DNA from: Dolomedes plantarius
Lineage: Eukaryota > Arthropoda > Arachnida > Araneae > Dolomedidae
NCBI GenBank assembly: GCA_907164885.2
Contig: OU015490.1
Coordinates: 231,740,741 to 231,804,740, forward strand
Length of the DNA stretch: 64,000 nucleotides
Reading direction: 5' to 3'
Below the pieces are notes generated by a model, which saw only the letters and a list, made by a program, of their open reading frames with translations, made no database searches and was not told the origin of the DNA. This document shows positions 1 to 11,490 of the stretch, one piece after another; position 1 is the first letter of the stretch; every line of letters starts with the position of its first letter. A program made the position numbers and the translations under genes.

Positions 1-94
1 TTCTTGTTTTTAGACATTCGCAGGAATAGTGAATTACCGGGTAGAAAACGCCTTGCAGAGACCAGACCAGTATTGGTCAACATGAAATGCTGAG

Positions 95-176
95 CCTAAC
101 TCCCACCACAAGTCTGCTGGCCATTCATTTAAGGGGGCACCATATAGGCGGCTAGCACTACCCCCTACAAGCCGAA
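95..176 (-). repeat. tRNA-derived SINE fragment (family 1)
   Basis: This short block reads as the reverse complement of the middle of the SINE at 931-1361. It shares the 'ctggccattc', 'ggcaccatataggcgg' and 'ccccct' blocks found in the other reverse copies, for example at 51113-51310. Only the central part is kept. Confidence 0.5.
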
Positions 177-757
177 AAACTGGCTTTATTACACTGAAAT
201 ATTTATCGATATAACAATTTAATAGAGTTGAATGTTCCTGAAAATGTGTTTATACAGAAAGACATATTTCTGATGCGGGAAAAAATAATGCAAAATGTAT
301 ATCAATATATTTTATTATTATTTATTTCGTCTTGAACAAATTAAATTTTTTAGAATAGTATTATACTTTTAGTGTTCCCTTTATACATTTCATGGGCACA
401 TTGTATAATATAAAGTACCTAGTAACTCTTCGTTCGTTAGTCCATAACCTATATTTCTAATTATAAACAAATTCGAGAAGTTTCAGAAGTCAAATTCAAG
501 ATCGTGCCATAACTTGTCGCTAAATACGCACTTCAATTGAAAAAGGTTCACTGGATGCTTTTAATACTTAAAAATTAAGACTTGCATCAAATGCAATAAA
601 GATGAACCAATGAGAGATCTTCCCATCTGTTGAAAGAAATAAAATTTATCGAAATATTCTGCAAATGCTAATACAGAGCAAAATATATCAAAGTTTTAAA
701 CTATACAAGAATATGAGAAGCTTTTGTGATAAAAATTTAGATCTGCTCACATTTCAA
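177..757. other. Intergenic AT-rich stretch, no gene seen
   Basis: No open frame of note, no terminal repeats and no family resemblance could be seen here. It is plain AT-rich sequence. Confidence 0.5.
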
Positions 758-930
758 CGTGGTTAGCATAGTGAGTTTCCGCAGTGTAGACTCAGGTTTG
801 AATCTGGGTTTAAACATTTGAATCCCGCCGTGTACGCTAATAGTGGTTGGTGCACGTAAAATCTGGTGTGGCTACAGTGTCTTCCAAATTCTCAAAATCT
901 GGGATGCTTGGGTCCAAATTCTCAAAATTT
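758..930 (+). repeat. tRNA-like SINE head (third family)
   Basis: The stretch has an A-box-like 'TGGTTAGCATAGTGAG' followed about 30 bp later by a B-box-like 'GGTTTGAATCT', as in a tRNA-derived SINE head. A short duplicated 'caaattctcaaaat' occurs just before the next SINE. The family is not identified, and this could be a decayed tRNA-like relic. Confidence 0.4.
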
Positions 931-1361
931 GGGCGGCCCAGTGGTACAGCACGCTGGTTTTCGCTGCTGAGGGTGCTCGGATCGAATCCTGGCGTCGCAC
1001 CACGAAAAATCTCTCCGTTCGTGTCGTCCCATCATAGGGGGTTATGCTGTCCGCCTATATGGTGCATCTACAACAAAATGGGCAGTAAAATTGTGGCGTA
1101 GTATAGGCGAATTTTTGACGACAGGTGCCTCCGCATGGGAAAAAAAAAACCTCTGGAGGTGCAGGGTCAAGTGTACCACCCTTCTCGTCACTTGACTCGG
1201 TTCAAAATTACGGGAAGAGATCGTCAACCAAGTTAGACTCCAACTAGTGTGGTGCTAACTAAAAAAACCGGAGCCGCATCACTCAGCCCAATAGCCTTTA
1301 TTGACCTTGATATGATGCTGCAAGGGGCATATGCAACAACAACATCATCAACTACAACGTG
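931..1361 (+). repeat. tRNA-derived SINE (family 1), longest copy
   Basis: The head carries an A-box-like 'CAGTGGTACAGCACGCTGG' and a B-box-like 'GGATCGAATCC'. A body of several hundred bases follows, ending in a CAA/CATCA-rich tail near 1336-1350. Related copies or pieces lie at 95-176, 37616-37842, 49766-50016, 51113-51310 and 57328-57530. No protein is encoded; such elements rely on LINE machinery. The short open frames inside it are not genes. Confidence 0.65.
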
Positions 1362-1661
1362 GGAATCCCTATGCTTTCCACAATTTAATGAAAGGCATTA
1401 TAGAAAATGCTTGCACGTTAATATATATGCATATTTGGCTGGTTTGTTGTAACATCCCCTACACGTTGCTTCAGAGAAAAGTGTCTTCGTAAACTATTGC
1501 TATTTCATTCCGTTTGTGAATGTTTTACCATGCCTAAAGATGGTCCGTGGCACAATGGGAGCATAACACTCGAGAATTAAAACGCATTTGTTAATAGTGT
1601 TATGACTACTGGTGTGACGAGTTCAATGGTGATGAGATAGGATACATGGATTCTCAATATA
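1362..1661. other. Intergenic stretch between SINE and Tc1 element
   Basis: No coding potential or repeat family was recognised before the TA that precedes the transposon end at 1662. Confidence 0.4.
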
Positions 1662-3097
1662 CACTCATGGACAAAAAAATTAGCGCACCAAGAAGGAGTC
1701 GTCAAAATGAAACGAAATTTCACATACGTAATGACTACTTTGATATAAGTAAATCATAAGAAAATCAAAGAAAAAGGATAATTTATTTCAGAGAAAAAGG
1801 CAAAAGAACGGAGGAGTTAATACTCCGTTGGACCCCCTCTAGCGCGAATGCACGATGCGATACGATCGGGCACTGAGTCATACAAGTTCTGTATGATGTC
1901 TTGAGACATTTCGTGTTTATATTTGCTGTAACCTTGCCTCTAGTTCGTTCAAACGCGTGGGATGCCCAACTCGTCGTCCCAAATGATCCCAGATATGCTC
2001 GATTGGAGACAAATCTGGGGATCGGGCAGGCCAAGGAAGGGTAGTAACAGTGCGGAGACAGTCTTGTGACACCCTTGCCGTATGAGGCCGAGCATTGTCT
2101 TGTTGAAAAAGGGCTCCTGGGAGCCGTTGCACGAGTGGCAACACATGTGGTTGCAGGATTTCATGAACATACCGCTAGGCTGTCATGGTGGCATGGAACA
2201 ATACTAGGGGTGACCGTGTATTGTAGGCAATGGCACCCCATACCATCACACCAGCTGTGGGAGCAATGTGTCGCTGTACAGCAAAGGCAGGGTTGAAGCG
2301 TTCACCACGGGCTCTCCACACACGAACACGATTGTCATCACTGCCGACATTGAATCTGGATTCGTCGCTAAAGACGACCTGGTTCCATTCCGCTGCAGTC
2401 CAGTTTCCTCGTGCTCGGCAAAACTCCAAACGGAGGCGTCGATGGGTGGGCGTCAAGGGTAGCACACGTAATGGGCGCCGCGATACCAACTGTCCTTCAG
2501 CCAGGCGCCTTCGTATGGTTCGAGAAGACACAGAGGCCCCTAGTGAAGGTGCTACCTGTACCTGGATGGCGGCCGATGAGCAGTTGGTTGTACGCGTGCA
2601 TTTCCTACGATGTGGCGGTCTTCTCGACGACTGTCGAGGTCCTCGACAGACCAGCTGGTCTGTCGAGGGCGTCCTGAGCCTGGTCTTCGTGTACATGACA
2701 TCACTCGGGTCCACTGGTCCCAACACCTCCTCACAACACAATCAGAGCGGCCTAATTGACGAGCTACTCGCCTAGCTGACCACCCAGCTTCCCTCATCCC
2801 GACGATTCTCCCCCTCTCAAACTGCGAAAACTGCTTATATTGTCTTCGAACACGGCGTAATGGCATGTCTATCAAGCTCTTCCTTTGTAAATGATTCAGC
2901 ACACTGAAACAAGCTTTGGTTACCTGTTTTATACTCCACAGAGTACGATGTTCAACGCCCTCTACCGGCTATTCGTAATGCGCAATCACGCTGCATTTCT
3001 AATCATTTGCATATCTCCCCGACATGTACCTTCATTGCAAGTTTCGTTACGATCCCACAATTATTTCTTGGTGCGCTAATTTTTTTGTCCATGAGTG
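1662..3097 (-). mobile_element. Tc1-like DNA transposon, complete ends
   Basis: Terminal inverted repeats are seen at both ends: CACTCATGGACAAAAAAA at the left and its complement at the right, continuing for about 32 bp. Each end abuts a TA dinucleotide (1660-1661 and 3098-3099), the expected target duplication. The length is 1436 bp. One transposase gene lies on the minus strand and is broken. The right flank runs into a short TA/TG microsatellite. Confidence 0.9.
1817..2866 (-). pseudogene. Tc1-like transposase, decayed
   Basis: Reading on the minus strand, an N-terminal helix-turn-helix region (SQFERGRIVGMREAGWSARR, then a GRPR-type motif) is in one frame. It then shifts frame near 2650 to a catalytic part with FSDESRFN (first Asp), FQQDNARPH (second Asp) and SPDLSPIEHIWD (Glu). 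I count about 32 residues between the second Asp and the Glu. A TAG stop interrupts the frame at 2175-2177, and a further frame change near 1920 precedes the C-terminal GGPTEY-like end. The enzyme would have excised and inserted the element at TA sites. With one stop and two frameshifts it cannot make an active protein. Confidence 0.88.
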
Positions 3098-3099
3098 TA

Positions 3100-3753
3100 T
3101 ATATATATACATATGTGTGTGTGTGTGTGTGTGTATGTATTAGGATGCACGTTTGTACTGGATGGCAAAAAAAAATTGTCGTGCCTGGTGCCCTTTACGA
3201 GAGAAAGGACGAAGCCGTGGGGTCCTATACGGGAAGTACCCAAGGTGGTTAGACAGTGTTGGGGAGTTGGAGAGAGAGTGCGTGGGACTGTGTGCTCGAA
3301 GACGCACTGGATTTTTGTTTGCTCTCTGTCAGAGTCATATCACTGAGGTAGAGATTAGTAAATGTAAATATTGTAAATAACTTCTGTGAATAAGTTTGAC
3401 TGCTGTCTTTATTTGTGAGTCGTCGAAATGATTTTTTTAAATAGGCATTCAAATGGTGTTAAAATTCTTATCGATAACGCCTTTGATTAGTGAGAGATCA
3501 AGGAAAGACAACAAATATTTTAAGTCGTTCATTGGTTATTCGACAATTTAGTTTTAAAATAAATTTTTAATTCAAAATAACATGAAGTTCTACGTATGGC
3601 TTTATGACGAAATTTTCTCCTCGGGACACTAGCGTTTTCAATCAATATGTGCAGTACCAAATATGTTTAAACTTAGACCATTGTAATATTTATATTACTC
3701 AACACTAAAAGTAACTACATCAATTTAACACACATATTGTGCAATAATACTTA
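3100..3753. other. Intergenic stretch with a short TA/TG microsatellite
   Basis: A TA/TG run occupies about 3097-3134. The rest shows no recognisable gene or repeat ends. Confidence 0.45.
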
Positions 3754-4538
3754 TCTATATATATAAAACAGTTCCGTAACTGACTCATTCATTCATTCAT
3801 TCATTCATTCATTCACTGACTGACTGACATACAACGCACAGACCAAACCGCTGGACCTAAAGGGCTGAAATTTTGCATGGCGATTCTTCTTATAGTGTAG
3901 GGGTGCACTAAGAGAGATTTTTGAAAAATTCTTCTTAGATTTTTTAAAATTAAATTTTTAAGCTGTTTTTTTTACTTTTTTAAGTTTGCATTTAAAATAA
4001 TAATTTGAGGGTTATAAAATTTATATCACGAGAAAGATCATAAAAATTCGTTTAAAATGCAATCTTTTTCGAATCTTTACCTTCATTTCCTGATTTTTGG
4101 TGAATTTTTAAAGATTAATTTTTAGAATTTAATTTATTAAATGCTGATCACGTGACTTCTTTTTCTGGTACTTTAAATAAATTTATCGTCACGTGCATAA
4201 AAACTAAATAGACAAAAAATAATTTTTATTTTCTTGCTAATGCGGCAGACGATTGGACATTATCCAAAAAATATTAAAATACAGTAAAAGAAATGTTCTA
4301 GAAACTGTACTATATTCTTTAGTATTCTTTATATTAGATTTAATTTGAATATCTTCTTCTACATTATTTTGTCTATAAAAATATCCCTTACGATTTTTTT
4401 ATAAATATATATATATTTTACATCAATTATATACATTGATCGTCGTATTTATTATACATATATTGGCATTAATTGCATACATTCACCGATGTTTTTACTT
4501 TGAATGTACTCCGTAGCGAAGTGCGGGTTTTCAGCTAG
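3754..4538 (+). mobile_element. Non-autonomous Helitron, family 1 (copy 1)
   Basis: The 5' end is TCTATATATATAAAACAG and the 3' end CGGGTTTTCAGCTAG, with a host A before and a host T after, as Helitrons insert. A short hairpin (CCGTA/TGCGG arms) lies about 11 nt before CTAG. A variable (ATTC)n/(GACT)n tract lies near the 5' end. No protein is encoded. At 785 bp it is full-length for this family, which has five other copies in the window. Confidence 0.85.
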
Positions 4539-4662
4539 TAGTAACATAAAAGAATTGTAAATTTGTCAAAATATTTACAAATTTAAATGACTTCCTGAAT
4601 TTTTAAATCATCTAAAATTTACGAGCTATCCGTGGGCCTTCCTGATACGGTACCTAATATTC

Positions 4663-4664
<2 letters not shown>

Positions 4665-4758
<94 letters not shown>
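4665..4758. repeat. (TA)n microsatellite
   Basis: An almost pure TA run directly abuts the left end of the Tc1-like element at 4759. Open frames through it (Tyr-Ile repeats) are not genes. Confidence 0.95.
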
Positions 4759-4761
<3 letters not shown>

Positions 4762-6289
4762 TGCTCACAAAAATTAGGGGAGCAAGCAGAGAAGTTAAGA
4801 AAACCGTGCGAGACAGCCACATATGGATAGTACAAGCGTATCAATGCGCAATACAGAAAAAAAGACGCAACAAAATTTGTAATTAAGCTTTAATTCTTTG
4901 AAAATATAGTAAAAACATGAAAAGATGATTTAGGGCAACAATTTGGTTGCATGTAAACGATAAAAAAAGTATTTTTTAGAAATGATGCAAGTTTTTTAAT
5001 ATGGCGTGTGGTCTCCTCGAACAGCTAAAACTGCTGCACACCTGTTTTGCATGGATACGATGATGTTATCGATAAGACTTTGGGGAATACTGTTCCACTC
5101 CTCAAGAAATGCAATCTCCAAGTCTCGGAGAGTAAAAGGAGACCTTGGTCTCGCAGCAATGCGTCGTCCGAGCATGTCCCAAACATGCTCGATTGGATTC
5201 AGGTCAGGAGAGCACGCTGGCCATTCCATACGCTGTATTGTTTCAGCTTCAAGAATGTTCTCCACAAGACGAGCTGTATGTGGTCTGGCGTTATCATGCT
5301 GGAAAACAAAGGATTCTCCAATGGCAGCAGCGTAAGGTATGTCATGAGGTCTCAGTTTCTCGTCTGCATACCTTAGGGCCGTCAAAGTACCATTCCGAAT
5401 GATATGCAGGTCCTTACGTCCACCTATGCTGATTCCACGCCATACCATAATCCACCTCGTCTGTATTGTGACCTTTCACGAACGAATGTGGGGTTATTTC
5501 GAGTGCCCCTTTCCCTGCATACCAAAACACGTCGGGTGTCAGACTCCAGACTGAATCGGGACTCGTCTGTAAACAGCACTCGGCTCCAATCATGTTGCTC
5601 CCAATCTCGATGTTCAGCAGCCCATCTTCTTCGGGCCGCACGGTGGCGTGAGGTCAACGGAATACAGACCATTGGCCTACGTGCATAGTGACTTCCCTGA
5701 TGAAGCCTATCACGTACTGTTTGGCTGGACACCCTTCGTCCTCTTTGCAAGAGCAACTGTCTTTTCAACTGAGTAGCATTGTTTGTTCTTTTTCGACGAG
5801 CTGTTAACAGTATATACCGGTCATCAGTTGCTGTAGTGGCGCGTGAACGACCTTGTCCTGTTCGCCGTCTAACATTCCCTGTTTTTTGGAATCGATTCCA
5901 CAGCCTTGCAACGACATTTCTGGCGACTCCAACAGCGTCCGCGACACTACGTTGTGTTTGCCCAGATTAAAGTCTGCCTATAATACGCCATGCCAACGAT
6001 TCCTGTAAATCACGTTGTTGAGACATTTTGAAGTCACCTTTTCTCAAAAAGAATAACTGAGCAATCGAATTTCACAGTTATGACAGTGAAACAGAAGTTT
6101 CTGCAACATCCCGATTTCCGTCCCTATGTTCTTCTTCTGGTTTTTCACGTCATGAACTTTGATTTGCACATGTTTTCTTCTGTTTCCTGCTAGGCTTTAA
6201 ATTATGGATGATTTATTTTATGTGACTTATCGGTGTAAGTATTTGCGTAATTTCGTTAAAACTATGTACTCCCCTAATTGTATTGAGCA

Positions 6290-6292
<3 letters not shown>
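4759..6292 (-). mobile_element. Tc1-like DNA transposon, second family
   Basis: The left end CACTGCTCACAAAAATTAGG and the right end (complement beginning CACTGCTCAATACAATTAGG) form imperfect inverted repeats of about 24 bp. Both abut TA (4757-4758 and 6293-6294). The length is 1534 bp. It contains a broken transposase on the minus strand. TA microsatellites lie on both sides, the right one more than 800 bp long. Confidence 0.88.
4996..6026 (-). pseudogene. Tc1-like transposase (DD34E type), decayed
   Basis: The likely start is the ATG at 6024-6026 (minus strand), followed by a paired helix-turn-helix region with QRSVADAVGVARNVV and RRTGQGRSR. An in-frame TAA falls early, about 20 codons in. 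The catalytic region has LFTDESRFS (first Asp), FQHDNARPH (second Asp) and SPDLNPIEHVWD (Glu), with 34 residues between the last two, the classic Tc1 spacing. The frame changes near 5440. The C-terminal half is clean to its stop. One stop and one frameshift make it inactive. Confidence 0.9.
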
Positions 6293-7124
<832 letters not shown>

Positions 7125-8067
7125 CTAGCTGAAGTACCCGGCATTGCCCGGAATTTTAACAATATTTGTTAACCAAAATCAACACAGTATAAATAACATA
7201 GAAATAGTATATGTGAAATGTTATACACATCTCAGAATTCAGGAATTTCAGCCTTTCATCATTGAAGCACTAAAATCCGAAAAGTAAAAATGTCAAATTG
7301 TCTAATGTTTGCTAACCAAAATTAATTTAAAACTAAACACGTTATAAATAACATAGAAAAAAACATGTGAAATCTTATACACATGAATAAAATGAAAACC
7401 CAATAAAAAATATATAAAATTATAATAAACTCCTCAGAACAACATTTGAATAATTCGTAACCAACATTTGAATAATTCGTAAATGAAAAAGCATATGAAA
7501 ATAAAGATAATAAGAACTTCCGGAATCGAAATTAATTACCCTTAATTTTTAATTAATAAAAAACCAACATGATATGAATAAAAACGATAGTTGTTTAAAA
7601 GCATATGAAAATAAAGCTGTTATAAAGATAATAATAAAAAAAGCATATGAAAATAATGCTCGCGTATGAAGTTAACTTTATGATATAAAGATAGTAATAA
7701 TAATATAACGCGTGCATAAAATATTTAGCTTTTCAAGCGAAATAAATTCATTTTTAGAAAAAAACTACTTTTAATCGAGAAATTAAATACATTGCACAAA
7801 ATTTTGATTTTACCAACTTTCTACCCTACAATTTACACCCTACTTCTTTGGAGTTGGGTGTTGAAACATTCTCTTTGAAAAATTTACACCCTACTTCTTT
7901 TAAATAAGGTGTAAATATAAAGTTTTAACATCGAATTGAATGCCAGTTAAAAATTATTGTTGTTTAAAATCATATGAAAATTACGCTATTATAAAGATAA
8001 AAAAAAGCATAGGAAAATAATGCGTGCGCATGAAGTTAACGTTACGATATAAAGATAGTAATAATAA
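7125..8067 (-). mobile_element. Helitron-like element, family 2, 3' end at left
   Basis: On the minus strand the sequence ends GGGTACTTCAGCTAG, with a CCGGGCAATGCCGG hairpin just before it, a canonical Helitron 3' terminus. The body is AT-rich with repeated 'aaaagcatatgaaaata' blocks and encodes nothing. The 5' end is not resolved and probably merges with the next Helitron near 8067. A related fragment lies at about 14090-14400. Confidence 0.6.
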
Positions 8068-8450
8068 TATATATATATATATAAAACAGTTCCGTAACTA
8101 ACTGACTGACTGACTGATTGACTGACTGACATACAACGTACAGACCAAACCGCGGGAAATAAAAGGGCTGAAAATTTGCATGGCGATTCTTCTTTTAGTG
8201 TAGGAGTGCACTAAGAAAGATTTTTGAAAAATTCTTCTTAGATTTTTTTAAAATTAAATTTTTGAGTTGTTTTAGTAACTTTTTTTAAGTTTGCATTTAA
8301 AATAATAATAATTTGAGGGTTATAAAATTTATATCACGAAAAAGATCATAAAAATTCCTTTAATATGAAATCTTTTTCGAATCTTTACCTCCATTTTATG
8401 ATTTTTGGTGAATTTTTAAAGATTAATTTTTAGAATTTAACCTTTTACAT
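8068..8450 (+). mobile_element. Non-autonomous Helitron, family 1 (copy 2, left part)
   Basis: This matches the first half of the copy at 3754-4538 from ATAAAACAGTTCCG onward. It runs to TTAA at 8447-8450, where the 5.15-kb unit is inserted. The rest of the Helitron resumes at 13597. The extreme 5' TC is blurred by a TA expansion. Confidence 0.8.
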
Positions 8451-8576
8451 GCCACACTATGATCAAGGAATAAAGTACCATATTTTGCTGCGTAACTTTG
8501 GTCGATAACTTCCAGGAAGTCGGTCCAACAGGTGTACTCCACTCATTCCTTTATTATATAATTTTATAATGTAAGG

Positions 8577-9470
8577 TTAAGGAAAATCAACTTTTATTTT
8601 AGCTCGGACATATCTTTTTGCTCTTCCTAATGGTTCGTGAGTGATAAAATTTGATGTAATAGTTACAACAAAACTATCGTTCCAATAGCACATATAAACT
8701 TCTCCATCGCATCGGTAATCAAACTCTCCACGTTGAAATTTCGATATTTCTTTTGCTGTTTTAAGAGAACATTGTCCCGTTCTGGAATCTCGCACTGTGC
8801 CGATTGCCTTAAAGCCTTTGTTAGAAAAATGTGTTAGCAGACTGTACGATGTAAAAAAAGTTATCGAAAAATATTTTGCGTTTCTCTGGATTGTCAATAA
8901 AAGATAATAGTTCGGAGACAACTTTTGATCCAAGTGGCAAATTTTCATTTTTCGAACTTTTTCCACCGTAGATAGACATAGCATAAGGATAACCATTTGC
9001 TCAGCAGATCATCCAAACTTTGAAACCAAAGCGAATTGGCTTTCCACGTATGAATACCTTAGCCGAACGATGTCCATAACACGGAACCATGGATTCATCG
9101 ATACTCATATTTTCATGAAAAAATCCAAATTGACGAAAATTTTTTCCCACCTCTTTATAAAAGGGAGAAATTTTTCCTAATTTATCGCCTGGTTTCAATT
9201 TACTATTATCAACAATGTGGAAATAATTTTAACATCCGAAATTTATTTCTGGGCATTGTATTGTTAACAATTAGGATATGCAAATCTTCCTGAGAGCTCC
9301 AATATGTATTTTCATCAGGTACTGAGTATTAGCCACTAAACAACAGTAATCCAAGAAACTGCCGAATGTCATTTGCGTCGACGTCTAAAGAGTCTCCTTT
9401 TTGTAGGGCATACAGCTTTGTAAGTTCGGCTGAATTTTCTAAGTAATCAGACGGCAGAATCACTGATCAC
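8577..9470 (-). pseudogene. piggyBac-family transposase, truncated and decayed
   Basis: On the minus strand, fragments in order resemble piggyBac (DDE_Tnp_1_7): FLGLLLFSG then PDENTYWSSQEDLH; then KPGDKLGKISPFYKEVGKN, SIDESMVPCYGHRSAKVFIR (first catalytic Asp) and GKPIRFGFKVW; then FFTSYSLLTHFSNKGF, GTVRDSRTGQCSL; and YWNDSFVVTITSNF (third Asp region) with EPLGRAKRYVRAK. The Asp normally found just before NFFTSY is not visible. Stops occur around 9000 and 9220, and the C-terminal cysteine-rich region is missing. The family cuts and pastes at TTAA, which agrees with the outer ends of the unit. Not functional. Confidence 0.85.
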
Positions 9471-9618
9471 GTGTGATATCACTGCTTTTGTATATCGTTA
9501 CATGCCAATGTTCCTTTTTTGGAACATTGCATTTTTACGCAGTCTTGAGGAAATATTTCTTGTTATTATTTTAATTTATTTTATTAAGGGAACTGGGACG
9601 TTCTCGACTACTCCAAAT

Positions 9619-10553
9619 GTGAATATTTTCAATCTCCAAAACCCCATTTTTTTAAAAGTAAAAATAAATTCTTACATAAGATATTACATTCATATAAACT
9701 ATATGCTTTTTTCATTGTATTTCAGTCAAAATATATTTATTATTTACATTAATTTATTATACCCAAGTAATCGAATAAGTACTTACCATAAACATTAGTT
9801 AAATACAGGATTATATAAAAGTGCGCTTAAAATTTTTTCTATTGCTTAGAAAATCTTAAAACTTGCTTGAATATTGAAATATATATACATATAATTTATT
9901 GAAAATATTTTAATATTATTATGTACAGCATATATATATAATTTTTTAAGTTGAATTCAAAACAATAGAAATTCTGAAAAATAGACTAAATTTTCTCTCA
10001 AAATTGCTGAATAAAAAAAATTATATCATTTGAAAAAGTACAAAAACACATTCATTCCATTAATTGTTATCATATAAATATTTAAATCAAATTTCACACC
10101 TTTCGGATGGATAGAATTGTTTACGAGCGTGCATTATTAGTAGAAAAACACATTTTGAGAAAAACAAGAAAAACTATTTTTTTTAAAATTTTGTCGTAAC
10201 TTTTAAAGTTTAAAATTGCCTGCACTGTATTGATCTTGTGTAGACACTTCTACAGCATCTCGCTGTCTTTTTTTTGTCTCTTAAGTGTTCTGGCTTCTTT
10301 GCTGACCTTGTGAATTATAATTTCTGATTCACAAATCCGAATTCTGTCAATTTTTCTCAGTGCACTACAAGTGTTACTACCTGGATTAATCTTTATAGCT
10401 TTTAAAACTTTTGTTCGGCCAAACACACCATCATTGAAACATATAATTGCATTCACCATGCCAGTTTGCAATGTTTCTTTACTAATAATTGTGTTTTTAG
10501 GAACTCGTTCCCATACACAGTTGTTGAAACTTTCGTTTGGGTTTTGAGTTTAA
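9619..10553. repeat. Tandem duplication inside the composite unit, copy 1
   Basis: This 935-bp segment is repeated directly at 10554-11490 with few differences. It contains a copy of the 3' end of the 576-aa transposase gene (minus strand, about 10205-10550) plus about 580 bp of AT-rich downstream sequence. Confidence 0.85.
10205..10550 (-). pseudogene. Duplicated C-terminal fragment of the Mutator-like transposase
   Basis: The minus-strand translation repeats the last roughly 110 residues of the 576-aa protein (CFNDGVFGRTKVLKA, NPGSNTCSALRKIDRIRICE, KEARTLKRQKK). A small frame change follows the lysine-rich part. It is the product of the 935-bp tandem duplication and has no start of its own. 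Confidence 0.85.
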
Positions 10554-11490
10554 TGTGAATATTTTCAATCTCCAACACCCCATTTTTTTAAAGTAAAAAT
10601 AAATTCTTACATAAGATATTACACTCATATAAACTATATGCTTTTTTCATAGTATTTCAGTCAAAACATATTTATTATTTACATTAATTTATTATACACA
10701 AGTAATCGAATAAGTACTTACCATAAAGATTAGTTGAATACAGGATTATATAAAGATACTCTTAAATTTTTTTCTATTGCTTAGAAAATCTTAAAACTTA
10801 CTTGAATATTGAAATATATATACATATAATTTATTGAAATTATTTTAATATTATTATGTACAGCATATATATATAATTTTTTAAGTTGAATTCAAAACAT
10901 TAGAAATTCTGAAAAATAGACTAAATTTTCTTTCAAAATTGCTGAATAAAAAAATTATATCTTTTGAAAAAGTACAAAAACACATTAATTCCATCAATTG
11001 TTATCATATAAATATTTTAATCAAATTTCACACCTTTCAGACGGATAGAATTTTTTTACGAGCGTACATTATTAGTAGAAAAGCACATTTTGAGAAAAAC
11101 GAGAAAAACTATATTTTTTGAAATTTTGTTGTTAGCTTTAAAGTTTAAAAATTGCCTGCACTGTATTGATCTTGTGTAGACACTTCTACAGCATCTCGCT
11201 GTCTTTTTTTTTGTCTCTTAAGTGTTCTGGCTTCTTTGCTGACCTTGTGAATTATAATTTCTGATTCACAAATCCTAATTCTATCAATTTTTCTCAGTGC
11301 ACTACAAGTGTTACTACCTGGATTAATCTTTAGAGCTTTTAAAACTTTTGTTCGGCCAAACACACCATCATTGAAACATATAATTGCATCCATCACACCA
11401 GTTTGCAATGTTTCTTTACTAACAAATGTGTTTTTAGGAACTCGCTCCCATACACAGTTGTTAAAACTTTCGTTTGGGTTTTGAGTTTGC
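10554..11490. repeat. Tandem duplication inside the composite unit, copy 2
   Basis: This is the second copy of the 935-bp direct repeat. Its right part is the authentic 3' end of the intact transposase gene, so this copy was probably the source. Differences between the copies are scattered single bases and small indels. Confidence 0.85.

Noticed and set aside
1042..1227. Short frames in the SINE at 931-1361
   Set aside because: They lie in a tRNA-derived non-coding repeat and are not shared by the other copies.
3781..3830. CRISPR-like or other array of short repeats
   Set aside because: It is a simple ATTC/GACT microsatellite inside a Helitron, without spacers, and the genome is eukaryotic.
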